DNA from: Gautieria morchelliformis | Lineage: Eukaryota; Basidiomycota; Agaricomycetes; Gomphales; Gomphaceae | Assembly: GCA_015179125.1 (NCBI GenBank) | Contig: WHVA01000510.1 | Span: 1 to 64,000, forward strand | Reading direction: 5' to 3' | Length of the DNA: 64,000 nt | Part shown: in pieces, positions 20,850 through 32,527 of the stretch | Position numbering within the stretch: position 1 is the stretch's first letter | Layout: each line of letters opens with the position of its first letter | The notes under the pieces: generated by a model | The model's database searches: none | Told to the model about the DNA's origin: nothing | Seen by the model: the letters and a program-made list of their open reading frames with translations, nothing else | Program-made: the position numbers and the translations under genes

Positions 20850-21095
20850 GTATAATAATAACTATACGACGACAAGTTAACTCAGTGTTTGTACGGTGTC
20901 AAACCACTATGTTATAGTTACCTATACGACGACAAGTTAACTGTAGCGTACAGGTGAGTGAAATACAATACGAGGGATCGAATAGAGTCTTACCTCAGTG
21001 TTTGTACGGTGTCAAACCACTGAGGGAGACTTTACATGACAGTAGCTACTTATATAATTTCACGAGAACAATAAGACTCGCAGTAAAGGGGAATA
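20850..21095. repeat. LTR-like repeat with direct repeats and hairpin
   Basis: Two copies of CTATACGACGACAAGTTAACT and two of CAGTGTTTGTACGGTGTCAA. The second lies in an imperfect hairpin, CCTCAGTG...CACTGAGG (20993-21025). The layout (duplicated motif, then hairpin with a CCTCAGTG stem) mirrors the Copia LTR at 9148-9451 although the sequence differs. It is probably a diverged solo LTR of a related family; no clean termini or TSD were found. Confidence 0.4.
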
Positions 21096-21099
21096 AAAA

Positions 21100-22084
21100 A
21101 TGTCTTGCGACAGACCTAAAGCGGTCAATAATGACCTGCTGACTAATCAGGGGCTTCGGGCGCTGCGGTTTGCATCCTGGGGAGATTTCCTGCCAGTAAC
21201 ACACAAAGATGTTCTAGAGGACAGGCTTGGGATCATATTCTCTCTCGTCAGTCATCTGGGAGTCTCATATTCTGAGCTATTATCGTTTCTCTTCTCTTCT
21301 CCTCGCCCAAAGGTTCGAAACCGTGCTGGTCAATTCATGGCGTACCATAGCAATCGAGCTGTACCCTTTGCTGCCAAAAATATTTATGATCTCTGGCATG
21401 CATTTCCCACTGCAGTTCCTCACCTACACTGGGAGCTTGTGACCCCATGTGCACATGAAATCACACTCGCCGAAAGCAACACACTCATCGCAGATAAAAC
21501 ACTTCGGATCAATGTTTCGAAGTGCACACTTCAGAAGCTGCGAGATGCGCTGGATCCCTTTCAACTTGTGCACAGGTTTCGAGACAAGTCGCCTTTCCTG
21601 TTCGCTATGTTGATGACGTTCGCGGCTGCTCCTACCAAATCCACAAAGCAAGCTGCTCGCAAGCGAACATCAACGAAGCCAGATGAAACAGATGATTTTC
21701 TTGCAGGTAGTGAAGACAGCAACGCAGAGGAGGATCTCGAACAGGAGGCACAGGCCGAACACGCCTCATCTTTTGAGAGTTTTGAAGGATGGGCAGGAAA
21801 ATTTCCTTCCTTCAATACAAAATGTTTGATTGTGAGTTGCATCTGGATATTTAATTATGGTGCTCACAAAATCTCTCCAGACTATTGTGGTCATTTATTC
21901 CATGCTGCTGTATGTACGAAACCGAGGAATCAACGTCCTCGCACTTCCCCTTGCACTCTTTCTACGACTCGGAGGTGCAGACCGGCGGCTTGTGACGGTA
22001 CTGAACCACATTGGGCTGTCGGCTTCATATAAAACGGTTGAACGACTCAAGGAAGTCATTTCAAATGACGCAGTCCAGCTGATC
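21100..22084 (+). pseudogene. truncated DUF6589-like protein, 5' part
   Basis: Exon 1 (21100-21831) starts MSCDRPKAVNNDLLTNQGLR and ends TKCLI. A 49-nt intron with GTGAGT donor and CTCCAG acceptor (21832-21880) follows. Exon 2 restores TIVVIYSMLLYVRNRGINVL and LALFLRLGGADRRL, then LNHIGLSASYKTVERLKEVI. The arrangement resembles the N-terminal region of basidiomycete DUF6589 proteins (tentative; recalled by pattern). The similarity stops near 22085, where the sequence becomes the reverse complement of a RecQ-like helicase, so only the N-terminal third is left. An acidic stretch (EDSNAEEDLEQEAQAE) is near 21710-21760. Function is unknown; the family is abundant near repeats in mushroom genomes. 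Confidence 0.5.
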
Positions 22085-22399
22085 CAGTTCAAGGACTTTC
22101 AATGGACAGATCACAATGACTGTCTTGCCCATGTGCATTGCGGCAACGCCTTCAAAGACTAAGCTTTTCCCATACCCAGTGCCGGCAACGAAGATAGAAT
22201 CAAAGCCTTGGACAATCTTCTGAATAAGCTTGGCTTGCCAATCATGAGGGTCATAGGCTAGATTTAGTCTTCCGCGAACGATGTCTCTAACTTTAGAAGC
22301 CTCAAGATGAAGAGAATTAATTCCCGGGAGCTTCGAATTGACCGACGAAGCCTTCCGTTTCCTGGGAGTACCAGCAGGTCGAGATCGTGATAAAAGCAT
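22085..22399 (-). pseudogene. RecQ-like DEAD-box helicase, N-terminal fragment
   Basis: Starts MLLSRSRPAGTPRKRKASS. It contains LAYDPHDWQAKLIQKIVQG (Q-motif-like), the Walker A motif FVAGTGYGKSLVFEG and VIVICPLKVLELDQ, the first helicase motifs of basidiomycete RecQ-like proteins. No DEAH, SAT or motif IV-VI sequence follows: the frame runs into the tail of the plus-strand DUF6589-like ORF near 22085. Both genes are cut at the same point and face each other, indicating a deletion or rearrangement junction. Confidence 0.65.
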
Positions 22400-22424
22400 G
22401 CTGAATACTAGAACCAAGCACAAG

Positions 22425-23110
22425 ACTGGTTGATCTTATTTTTGCTGCGGTGGTGACTGGACTCGGAGACAGGGTGGTGGTCGCCGGCTAGCACATGAAG
22501 AAAACCTATAATAGGCAAGTAGATATCATTTTAAAGATGCAGCATGTGGGTGTGACAGGTTTTAGACGTTTTCTATGATAGAAGTGCGTTAAAATCAAAG
22601 AGCGGCCGTCTGTAACGCGTTGACAAGTGAGATAGCACGATTGTGCCCGCCCCCACTATTCCCAACGGGATACAAGACAGCTGTTCAGAGATCAAGCAAT
22701 ACTAACTAGCCAGGGAGCTCAAGAGACATATGGTCTAGTAGATTGTTATATTGAGTGAAGCCGTAGAGTGTGTGTGGCTGGTGGTAGAGGCGGCGGGAGA
22801 CGGCCCCCCTAGCGCGGCATCTTGGTACAAGCCCCTTCTCCGGAAGGTGCTCGCGGAGCGTGAACTTTGAGTCGGAGATGGGGCTTGTGCCGAACCTATT
22901 TTCAAACATCAGGAAAAACCCGAAATCCTGGTAGCGGCGCCTACCCGCACGTCGCGTCACGTGGTCTACTGTAGTGTAGTTGACTGCGTAGGTCCACATA
23001 GTCCTCTGTGCTCAAACGTCCCTATGTATCTTATGTTAGATACATATACGAGCCCTTTCTACCATAGACATCTGCCGTCTATCGTCAGCTAGAGCGCAAG
23101 CGCCCATCTA
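22425..23110. other. intergenic, no supported gene
   Basis: A minus-strand open frame (22706-22999) has no recognisable motif. Nothing else can be supported here. Confidence 0.35.
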
Positions 23111-23121
23111 CACACCAATAC

Positions 23122-23656
23122 ATGGCGTACCTGTGGTTGTCCAATCCACTTGGAGCACACAACTCGTCGGCACACCGTGTACGCTCCGCACGACGTTCGC
23201 GTCTATCCCATTCGCCCTCTGAGCCACCTTCTGGCCTCAGTGACGCGTCTACCGCGGGTCTCCAGTTGACGCCCTCCGCCCAGTTTGACGACTTCGAGTT
23301 CATGCAGAAGCTGCTGCAGACAACACAGGTGAGCCAGTCCGCCATTGTGCTGTCTCTCCATTACGTTCATAGGTTAAAGAAGGAGAATTATTTCATGAGT
23401 GGTCAGCCAGGAAGCGAGTTCCCAGTCGCCGTGAAGAGTTGCCCCGATGATGGCCAATAAATTTGGTGACGAGTTTATATTGAGATATCTTGGAGGACTA
23501 TAAATTGACGTCGGGGTATCTAGCAACACGGACACGAATAAAACGTGGTCCGACGTGTCCGGCATCGAGCTAAACGAAATATACAAAACGGGACGTGAAT
23601 TTCTACTTGGAGTTGGCTTCCGTTTATACGTCAGTACGCAAACCTACAAGGCATGA
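23122..23656 (+). pseudogene. Pho80/PCL-like fungal cyclin, frameshifted
   Basis: Start MAYLWLSNPLGAHNSSAH, then a Ser-rich segment, then the cyclin box: FDDFEFMQKLLQTTQVSQSA, VLSLHYVHRLK and GQPGSEFPVAV. At about 23430 the frame breaks (one extra nt) and resumes as MMANKFGD. An intron at 23473-23523 (51 nt) leads to NTDTNKTWSDVSGIELNEIY and REFLLGVGFRLYVS before a TGA at 23654. The order NKTWSDVSGIEL.EI..REFLLG is characteristic of basidiomycete cyclins that partner CDKs of the Pho85 type. A Ser/Pro-rich open frame at 23750-24187 (RARSSSPLPY) may be the old C-terminus in another frame. The frameshift and early stop indicate a pseudogene. Confidence 0.65.
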
Positions 23657-24185
23657 GTGAACTGACGTATATGGTCGAGTCTCGGTCAAAGAGCGGGAGA
23701 AGCAGCAATGGCCATATGCGAGACGACATGACATGCATCTAGTGTTCCTATGCTTGCGCCGACCCCACGCTATTCTGCCTCTCGTATGACGGCTCATCAG
23801 CATCGGGCACGCTCTTCCTCCCCCCTGCCATACGTCAAATCGCCGCACCGTCATTTACCATGCTGCCTTTGCAGAATTTCTATTACTATGCTCTCGCGAG
23901 TTGACCCGCCAGCGCTGAGAGCGAGAATCGCGTGCGCAAGGGGCTATTGCGATCTCACGGACCGGTTTACTATCCCATCCATCATATTTCCCCCCACCGC
24001 CGCTTCCGCAACATATGTTCGGTCTGCCAGTGCGAGCCCGAGACACCCCTTTCCCTCGTTTCACTACTCGCCCTCGCATTCTTCGCATATCCGTCCGCAT
24101 GGCCAGTCCTACTCTAGTGTTCTTAGGTATGATTATTTTTCTCTACTACAAAATCACAGTCACACATCTGAAACATATAGATACT

Positions 24186-27100
24186 AAGCTGTGAGTTCAA
24201 AAAGAATGTTGGCATTCATCTAGGACATTTTCTGACGTCCATGTCTGGTTGCGGTGTTTGACACTGCCAAACTTTGGGGTGAGATGACAGCTGCGTTTGA
24301 TTGAGTTCACGTGGACTATCTCTCCGTGTCGCCGGTTATGACGCATGGAATAGGAGACTTGGGACATCCGGAGTGGCTCAACAGGCAAGGTAAAGTTGGT
24401 GAATCGTTCAATATAAGCCAGCGTGTCTGAGCATTCGAACCAGTGTGGCAAACGGAAAATGGCGCGTATGCGAGCAGCTCGGTACCCTATACATCACGGT
24501 GAGGAGCGGTCGCATGGCAGGGTTGCAACTCGTACCTTTGAGTCCGATCTCCTCTGTTTCCCGTGTATCGTGTATTAATGCAGTGTCAAATAGTGCAGGG
24601 ACCAAACACTTCTTCCAGGGAGAATGGCTAGCCGGGCATGCTCGGATGATATCTTTTTCAATATCATCATTAAGGCGTTGGGGGGATTGAAGGTCGATGT
24701 AGAGGCGAGTGTATACGTAAACACGGTCAAATGTGGATGGTGTGATTTGGCAATTCGGCACATATTGGCGAAGATACATGGCTAGAGCCGCTACAATGTC
24801 CACGGCACCATGTTTTTCAATGAGGTCCTGAAGGGATGTTCCGGGCATTGGAGCTTGTTTGGCAATGTGCCAGTGGGCACCAGGTGCGTGAGATATTAGT
24901 TCAACCGGTTCATCCATGCTGGATGTCTCACTCTCTGTGGATGAATCACCATCCTCATCATAGCTCCTATTGACGACTGGGTGGGTTGCATTTGTCCATG
25001 TGAGGAATGCCGTGAATTTGTGGATGGCTTCTTGACGCCAAAGGTACTGGATCATTTGCTGGGTATAGTTCTTCTTGTTGCTTGCCCGGTACCCTTCCTT
25101 CACACAGTCAATATGAAGCCGTTCTGACATTTCTGTGTTGAAGCCATCCGCAGAACCCTTGGCTCGAATGAGATGTGCATAATGCTCCATAATGTGGATC
25201 TTTGGAATTCGGAAGTGCTTTCTGATGCCTGCTTTGATGAAGATGCCCTTGTGCTCGTGGAATGTGTGCAGTGAACCCTGGAGGCGTCGGAGAGTTTCTG
25301 TGGAGTGGGACGGGAAAGATGCATAGTATATGAAGTCAATAGTTGCTCGTGCAACAGCGGCCACGTCGGGTGGTACTGCACCAAAAATCAGGCTTGCAAA
25401 TACACGCTCCATCTCCTTGTGCTCACAGCCAGTCCACTGAGATATCGTAGAGATTCCCTTTTTGAAGTGGCGTAGACCTGGGTGGTCTGGAAGACATTTG
25501 AATCGCTCATCCACCTCCTGCGCACCCCCTTTCCCAGCAATTTGAATACACCACTTCACCATATGGTCCTTGAAGACACCCTTGTGTAGTTGATGGAGCA
25601 AATCGGGGGTGAAACATTCAAAGATATTGGTGTGTGGGAGGTCAGCCCAAAATGGCTGGGGAATGCGACGGAGATGCAGATTCTTAAATGCTGGAGATGG
25701 TGTCCCCATTTCTGAGCTTCTCAAGGCTGTGAGAATGGTGCTAGGATTGCGAGTTGGGGCACACCCTGGATTTCCACGGTCATCTGATGAGACAGTGCAG
25801 ATTGGGCATGAGTTTTCACGGATGGCTGCCACTAAACATTGCTCTGGGTAGTCGGCAATGTATGATGCCAAAATGAGGAAGACGTGGCGTATTTGAGAGT
25901 TGGAACATGTCATATAAACCCCATCTTTGCCGGCAGCAATCAGAGGTTCCAGAATAAGGGACATGCAATAGTGGAAGAGACGATATGCACGCTCTTTGCG
26001 ACGTTCTGGAGACAGGCATTCAAGCTTGGTTACTGGCAGATATCCTAGGAGAACCATGGCTTGTTTGGAAGGCTGCCGACAGATGGCCTTGTCAATGTTC
26101 CCAATGGTGAGATACACTGGCTGTAAGGGCAACCCTGGCTGGTTGTGGAGATCACACTACCACACAACTGACAAGGGGAAATCCAAAGTCTGTATAAATA
26201 GGCAGAGTATACAAGAGGGGGGATTCTCACCTGACAAGGGGAAATCCAAAGAGAAAAGTCTAAGGACCCCCAATGTCAGTGAGCCCGTATTATACTATGC
26301 TGCGCAGCCAGGGACAACACTTGGCACCCGCCATCAACCCTGCATCTCCCTGACCCTTGATCGACCCTTGATGCCACCTATTACGCGAGTCGCTTGATTT
26401 GCGACACTGTTCTGAGAGTGGAACTCGGAAATTGGAGTGGAACTGGCAAGGCGAACAGAACTGGTGGAAGTTCTCCCAGAAGCGGAATCATTTCCGAAAG
26501 CGGAGGTGGAGATGGAATCGGAACCGGAAGCGGAGTCGGAAATGGAGTCGGAACTGGGCGTGGTGTCGGAACTGGACGTGGTGTCGGAACTGGAAATGGA
26601 AAACAGGGTGTCCCCTGACACTGGCCATGCTTGCTTATCACCACTGAATTGGGACAGTTGGGTTTTGTCTGACGCAATGATTATTGGGGCGATTGTAGCC
26701 CCTTTGGGTAATTTTTCCTGGTTGCAAAAGGGTCAAATGGAGTGCCGTATGGGAAAGCTGGAATACTTACTTGTAGTTCCCATCACTGCAATCCACAGGG
26801 TTGCGGCACCAAATGAATAATTCTTCCGTCCGGCGTTCACCATTGTAATCATGCACATCCCCATTAACCTGCACTGTGTGGCATTGCCAGGAAGGAGCAG
26901 GTGGTAAGGAGTCAATTTTTTTTAGTAGACCCCACTTATCCATGAAGGAAGGGCAGGTGTGATTGCGTGTCTGCACTTCCATTAGCATAGTGCACATACA
27001 CGGCTAGGTTGTATTAAATGCAACTTACGATGTCTAATTTCAGGTACTTGTCGATCTCGCTCTGGCTGGCACCACTCTTTATTAACCATTCAGCCAGTTC

Positions 27101-27604
27101 CCACTTGGCCAGGTCTTCAAAAGGACCAAATGTTCCCAAGGTTCCCGTGCGCTGCTCTTCACGCAAAACCTCAAAGGTAGTCTTCTGCTCTCCATAAGAG
27201 ACTCCTGCAGGTTCTGGGAAGTCCTTTACCCACATTACATCACTGTCCGAGATGTTGTCGTGTGGGGTATGGTCGGAGCTGTGGGAGCCCTGTCCAACTT
27301 CATCGTGCCTGTGCCTTCCCTCTCGGAAAGTCCGTGCTTCCTCTGGTAAGATGTCCTGTGAGACACCTTCAGCCCAGTCCATTGGAGGATCATCCTCAAG
27401 GGCATCCGCAGGCTCGGCGGCATCGGTGCGTATCTTTTTCTTTGGCTCGGTTTGCCTCTTTTTCCCTGCTATTGCCAGCCTACAGGAGTCCTTGTGGAAG
27501 ATATGCAACCGCAGAGCCTTCCTTGACGTGCAGACCCTATGACAAGTGCAATTGACTGGCTCAAGGAGGAGACATAACTTAGTACAGGTCCCTCGGCATT
27601 CCAT
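24186..27604 (-). pseudogene. Plavaka-family DNA transposase, interrupted by a solo LTR
   Basis: Minus-strand transposase of the basidiomycete Plavaka type (CACTA-related). The N-terminal exon (27604-27014) has a C2H2-like finger (CTSRKALRLHIFHKDSC) and FEDLAKWELAEWLIKSGASQ, ending EIDKYLKLDI. After an intron come TCPSFMDKWGLLKKIDSLPP and NPVDC. After a frame change GATIAPIIIASDKTQLSQFS is followed by GDKQAWP. A Gypsy solo LTR (26122-26620) splits AWP from VYLTIGNIDK. The main block (26116-24408) has LGYLPVTKLECL, SLILEPLIAAGKDGVYMTC and YIADYPEQCLVAAIRENSCP. Near 24430 the frame shifts again to TLAYIERFTNF and HLTPKFGS, the usual C-terminus. At least two frameshifts and the LTR make it inactive. 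Terminal inverted repeats were not found. Confidence 0.8.
26122..26620 (-). mobile_element. solo LTR of the chromodomain Gypsy family
   Basis: 499 bp, reverse-complement related to the Gypsy LTR at 13702-14181 (TGTAAGGGCAACC to GTCCCCTGACA on the plus strand). Perfect target duplication CTGGC at 26117-26121 and 26621-26625. It is about 19 bp longer than the intact LTR because a GTGTCGGAACTGGACGTG-type unit is repeated. It probably formed by LTR-LTR recombination after insertion into the Plavaka transposase; removing it restores the AWPVYL reading. Confidence 0.9.
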
Positions 27605-27692
27605 GCCCGTTCTCCAGTACAGTCATGTGACTGGTTACAGGGTAAGCTGCGTCGTTTCTGATTCCTGACCACCACCACTCACTGCAAACTTC

Positions 27693-29020
27693 TTGGTTTC
27701 AATGCCTCCACCTGGTTCCAAAAGGAAAGCTCTGCAAGAGATCAACTTGACCCAGCTCCCTGCGCGCTCCACAGTGCCAAAGCAAACATCGACTTACAGC
27801 AGTACGAACTCCAGGGGTCGTGAACATTGTTCGAGACCCCTCACTTGTTCGGGCGGCAAGCCAAAGCTGCCACTCCCAACAATGAAGGTTCGCGTGGTTG
27901 TCTCACAGCAAAAAGTCTCGAGTATCGTATGTATCATCTCCCCTGAGCCATTGGGTTAGTCTACCCTGACCCCTTCCAGAGCTCCAGGTTGAGGCTGACA
28001 AACAACGACTGGCCTGCCAACGTGACCGCTGCCTCGCACGGGAGGAGGCAGCTCGAGCGCAAGAAGCAAGAGAAGCGGAGATTGCTGCTCTTAGGGCTGA
28101 AGGCCTAGGGGACGAGGATATCGAAGACTTCCTCGACGACCCATATGCCAATGACTCCGAGGACGAACCTGAGCCTCATCCCCATAAGCGTTCCCATGGC
28201 CTCCAGCCCCAAATATATCCTAATGTTTGTGATCAGTTTGGTACAGGAAGGATTCAGGAGAACGAGGTGCGTCATCCACACGAAGTCTTTTTTTTTTTGG
28301 ACTAACTGTCTTCTCTTTCTTTGACTCTTCTCTCACCTCGCAACTCTTCTCTTGCTCCCACTCCTCTCTCACATCGACTCTTCTCATGCTTGGCAACTCT
28401 TCTCTTGCCTCAACAAACTCTTCCTTTGCAACTCTTGTCTGGCTTCGACTCTTCTTTTAAGTTCACCTTCAAGGCCACAACAGCGGTAGTGACAGCTGCT
28501 GCAAAACCAGCTATGTCCAACGCAGTTCGGCGCCAGACAGCCAGCTCACCCGCACCCCTCCGGTCTGTGACTCGCGACACGGTCCAACCACATGACCATC
28601 CATATGCCTCCTCACCACCTCCACATCCTGACAGCGGCGCCGTTGACTGGAACCACAAGAAACAGGGCCGGGTGGACCCAATGGACCCAGCGGTGCGACC
28701 TCCATTTCAAGGGTAGCAATTTCACTGAGGTCGGATACGCCGAGGTATACCGACGACACCTCCGCGGCCTTGAGGTGTGGCGTACGTACAGTGAAAGGTC
28801 AGGACAGGCCCTGGCGCACCACCAGCAGCACATGCATGATCACAGACGGTGCGTTCTTCTGCACTGGCTCATACCATTATCTTACCTCCTGTATGTTGTT
28901 ACAGCACGCATGCTGGATTCCCAAACATCCCCATGAGCCCTCGAAAGCCGGCTTTCAATGCCGCCAAATTCGCTCACGCTGCACAGGCACTCGATGAGGA
29001 CGAGGAGTTGGATAGTTAGA
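27693..29020 (+). CDS. hypothetical spliced gene, coiled-coil and acidic
   Basis: Not recognised. A first exon from MPPPGSKRKALQEINLTQLP (near 27702) is followed by a plausible intron (donor GTATGT at 27929, acceptor near 27983). Then comes a strongly coding-like charged helix, VEADKQRLACQRDRCLAREE and AARAQEAREAEIAALRAEGL, with an acidic run DEDIEDFLDDPYANDSEDEP. A CT-rich stretch (28310-28460) interrupts. The likely last exon ends KPAFNAAKFAHAAQALDEDE-ELDS with a stop at about 29018. Intermediate exons are uncertain. It starts about 90 bp from, and divergent to, the N-terminus of the Plavaka transposase, so it could share its promoter region or be element-associated; that is inference. Confidence 0.35.
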
Positions 29021-29024
29021 TGGC

Positions 29025-32000
29025 CTGTCAACTATCCTGTGACCCATGTAATTGGTACATCGCCCGAATACAAGTATTCTACTACAACTGCGTGTGTACA
29101 CCGGTCTGAAAACACTGCGATGGTATTCTATGCAAATGTACAGGCCGTATTGGCATACCTACGGACCCCACACCGCCATGGGGGGAGTGCTATGGAGCCC
29201 TACGTGGACACTCTAGTGCCCCGTAGCGTGTGCCCTCTGGAGACTACAGAGCACTACAGGGCCGTGTTGGTGTGCTACCGCGCACTACGGAGGGCTACAG
29301 CGACAGGCGGTCATCTACGGAGGGTTACATGACAGGGGTGGGGTGCTACCGCACTAAACATGCTACATGCACTACATAAAGCTAAGTACCACCCTCTTTT
29401 TTTCCTGATGAATGGCATTTAGTAAAATGAAAAATCTTAGGCACACCATTCAGTTGAGGTAATTCTAAGTTCTTTCAATTCATTTTGCCCACCAGGCACG
29501 AGATCAAATCTATTCATGGAGTTCAAACAAATCTTCCGGATTCCATGAGCGGCTGCTGGAGTACTGATGTGGGCCAATATAGTATTACAATAATGTTAGC
29601 GAAAAGTACAATTCAATGGTCATGTCTAATCTTTTGTTACTTCTATTACAGTGTCTTTAGTACTGCCCCAGCTTTATATAAATGTGCAGACGAGGCTGTA
29701 GCCAGTTAGGGAGGCCCGAGTGAGTTGAGGGCGTCACAGCCCGGGATGTTGGTCTATCCTTCCGGCGTGTCCCCAGCGCTCTCCAGTCTGGCATTAGCCG
29801 CATGTCTACTAGTAAGCCGTCCAAGTCTTTGCCCTCACATGCCTCTTCTGTGCTCCCATGCGAGCGAATACAAGGGGAGATGGGCCTGTAAATCGCTGAC
29901 TCGTATCCTCCTCGACAGCATCCGACAGATCCTAAACCTTTGGCTGTGCTGTGATGGTTAACGGCAGCCCGATTCGTCAACCCCAGTGAGAATCGACCAG
30001 GGATACATCGAGATTTGTAGGTAAATATTGGAACAATCCGATTCACCGCTGCAGTCTGCTGTGTCCCATAAAACGAGAGTCTGACCGATTGTAAATCGGA
30101 ATACTACAGAACACTTCTGAATATATCGGTTGTATTTGTGGATGCAGTGAAAATGAGAAATGCTACAATAGACAGGGCCCGATCGGTACTGCTCGGTAAC
30201 CATTGGTCATTTTCGGTAGATTTCGACATACAACGGTATGCTACAGCATCTCTCAGAGAAATCCCCACTTGACCAGATAAATACCCCATCCACCCGATGG
30301 TTCCCTGCACAGCCTGACATCAACCAATAGTCCCCACCCTCACTCACCTATACACTCACTCTCGTTATGCCACTCCCCGCGGACGGAGCAGGATTGGGGG
30401 GTGCCCGCTGGGGCGGGGCTGCAGCATGAATGGGGGTGGGATGGGTATGCTCTCTCCGTGCCGGCCTGTTAGGGGTGGGGCTATGCCGATGGGAGAGGGG
30501 AGGAGCTGGATGATATGGAGGAAGGGAAGGCACTCACAAAGCATGCCGCAGTCACATGCGGCGACGCATGCAAGTTCAGCACAGGCAGGGGCTGCGGGCA
30601 GCAGACAAGTGTCGTGAAAGTCACGGTGGTTTTGGGATGTGGGGTGAAGCAGAGAGGCGGGAGCAGGATGGGGGACCCTGAATGGTGGACCATCGGCAGC
30701 GACAGGCCTGCGTGCGGATGTGGATGGGCGTGGGCATACACGTCCGGCGGCCGCAGGTCGTACTGTTAGTGCGGGTGCGAGTGCGGGGACAAGGGGCTGC
30801 GCTGGAGAAAGGAAAGAAAAACATTAGAAGGACATATATGCATGATGCATGACTTGACAAAGAACGATGGACAGGTGAGCGATACGGACAAGCTTCGAAA
30901 GTGAGACACATCAAATACACTTTCACCACACCCCATGCCCACCATAACCACCCCGGTCCACGTCCATGCCCACAAACCACAAACCATATGCCAAAACCCG
31001 AAATCCACACCTAGGACTCGCGCATCGACAAATGCCGGACTCGACGCAGCGGGACGAAGGAGGACAACCCACGGACGGCACCTGGAGACCATCCAAGACC
31101 ACCGGACGAAGCCCCATCTACCTATGACTGCGATGCTCCTATTTGTCGTGCCAGCCCGCCTCGGCGGCCGAGCACTTATACTGCTAGACCCACCCAAACG
31201 ATACCAACAAACAGGAGAGAGCCCATACCTCAGCTCAGTACACCTCACCAGCAGCATGCAATGACAAACATCTCCAGGGGAGATGGGCCGGCAGGGGGAA
31301 GGACCCGTCGCCGGTGCAGTCGTCGGTGCAAGGGCGCAGGGAGCCGGGAGACCCAGGGAGAGAGGGGAAAGGCCCGCACTCGCCGTAGGTAGAAACCATG
31401 TAACGACCATCATAGGCACGCAGCCTGTGGTCGAATAAACTGATGAGAAAAAAAAACAAAAAAAAACAAAAAAAAACAAAAAAGAGCGATGGACTTACTG
31501 AGGCTCTGGTAACACTGGTCACCCAAGGATATGACTCACCCAAGGATACAACATCAGTGTATCAGGCCAGATCTTTCCTGATTGCAAGTGATATTTTGTG
31601 TTATCATGAAAACTGTACGCACCCTCGCCCAGCGGAGTAACACCGGGTACAAGAGACGAATGTAGCCACTGCAAGGCAAAGTGAGAGAATTGGACAGTTT
31701 CAAGCGTGCTGTTTGGCGTGAAAGAATCACGGAACGAGTCAATGATGTGGGTTTGTCTCCTGTGGAGATGACAGCATGACATCGTGGTAGTCGTGGCTTG
31801 TCCCACTCGTTATGTCACAACATGTGATCTAACGCGCACAGTAGACAGCAGCTTGTGGAGACGGACTCGCTTTGCAGTAGTGAGTGAAAAGGAGATGACT
31901 TGAATTACCATCTTGTAGACTCCGTGCATGCTGGTCAAGATACCCACGCTTACTTTTTCAAGTTGACGATTGCTTTCCGATGCACGGGGAGCTAGGGCTG

Positions 32001-32520
32001 AAAATTTCTGAGCCGCTCAATGTTAAATTTGTCGAATTCAGAGCAGCTGCACAAAAGAAAATTTACATGTCGGCATAGAGGACGGAGTCAGATTTAGTTA
32101 TGGCATCATCGGTTCGTCCCGAAATACCCCACTCCCTCCCTAAAATACTTTAGTTACCCGCCAGATCCCAAAGGATCCCTGGTCAATTCTCACTGGGCGT
32201 CAACTCCAAGATCCCTGAGGCTATTCACATTGCAAGGGAAATGCTCAACGTCCACGCTCCTTGGTGTGGGAAACTCTGACGAGCCTCGATACCCCGGGCC
32301 TATATATCCTTGTTCGCAGCAAAGCCTTTCCGACTGCCCAATTCCTTGCTCTTGCTGGCGGTAACGTTGACCGTTGTTCCAGGTCTTTGGCTTGCTGTGC
32401 TACACGGCTTCGGACCAAGATCTATTTTCTTTGTATCACCTGCATCTCAAATTTCGCGGTGCCGCCAGATCCTATATAGACTCACAGAGCGTCTCGTCCT
32501 GCATCTGACTCCTCTGCCCC
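29025..32520. other. gene desert with low-complexity patches
   Basis: No supported gene. 29150-29340 is a degenerate run of CTAC/GGAGGG-type repeats. 29497-29550 repeats the sequence at 574-630. 30380-31400 is GC-rich, with open frames on both strands that look random. A-rich (CAAAAAAAAA)n repeats with a 10-bp period lie at 31444-31483. The P450 promoter presumably lies in 32100-32520, but no element could be assigned confidently. Confidence 0.4.
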
Positions 32521-32527
32521 CATCCCC

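Noticed and set aside
30766..31479. 237-codon minus-strand frame
   Set aside because: GC-rich random-looking frame starting in a poly-A/poly-T tract, no motif, and other frames are equally open.
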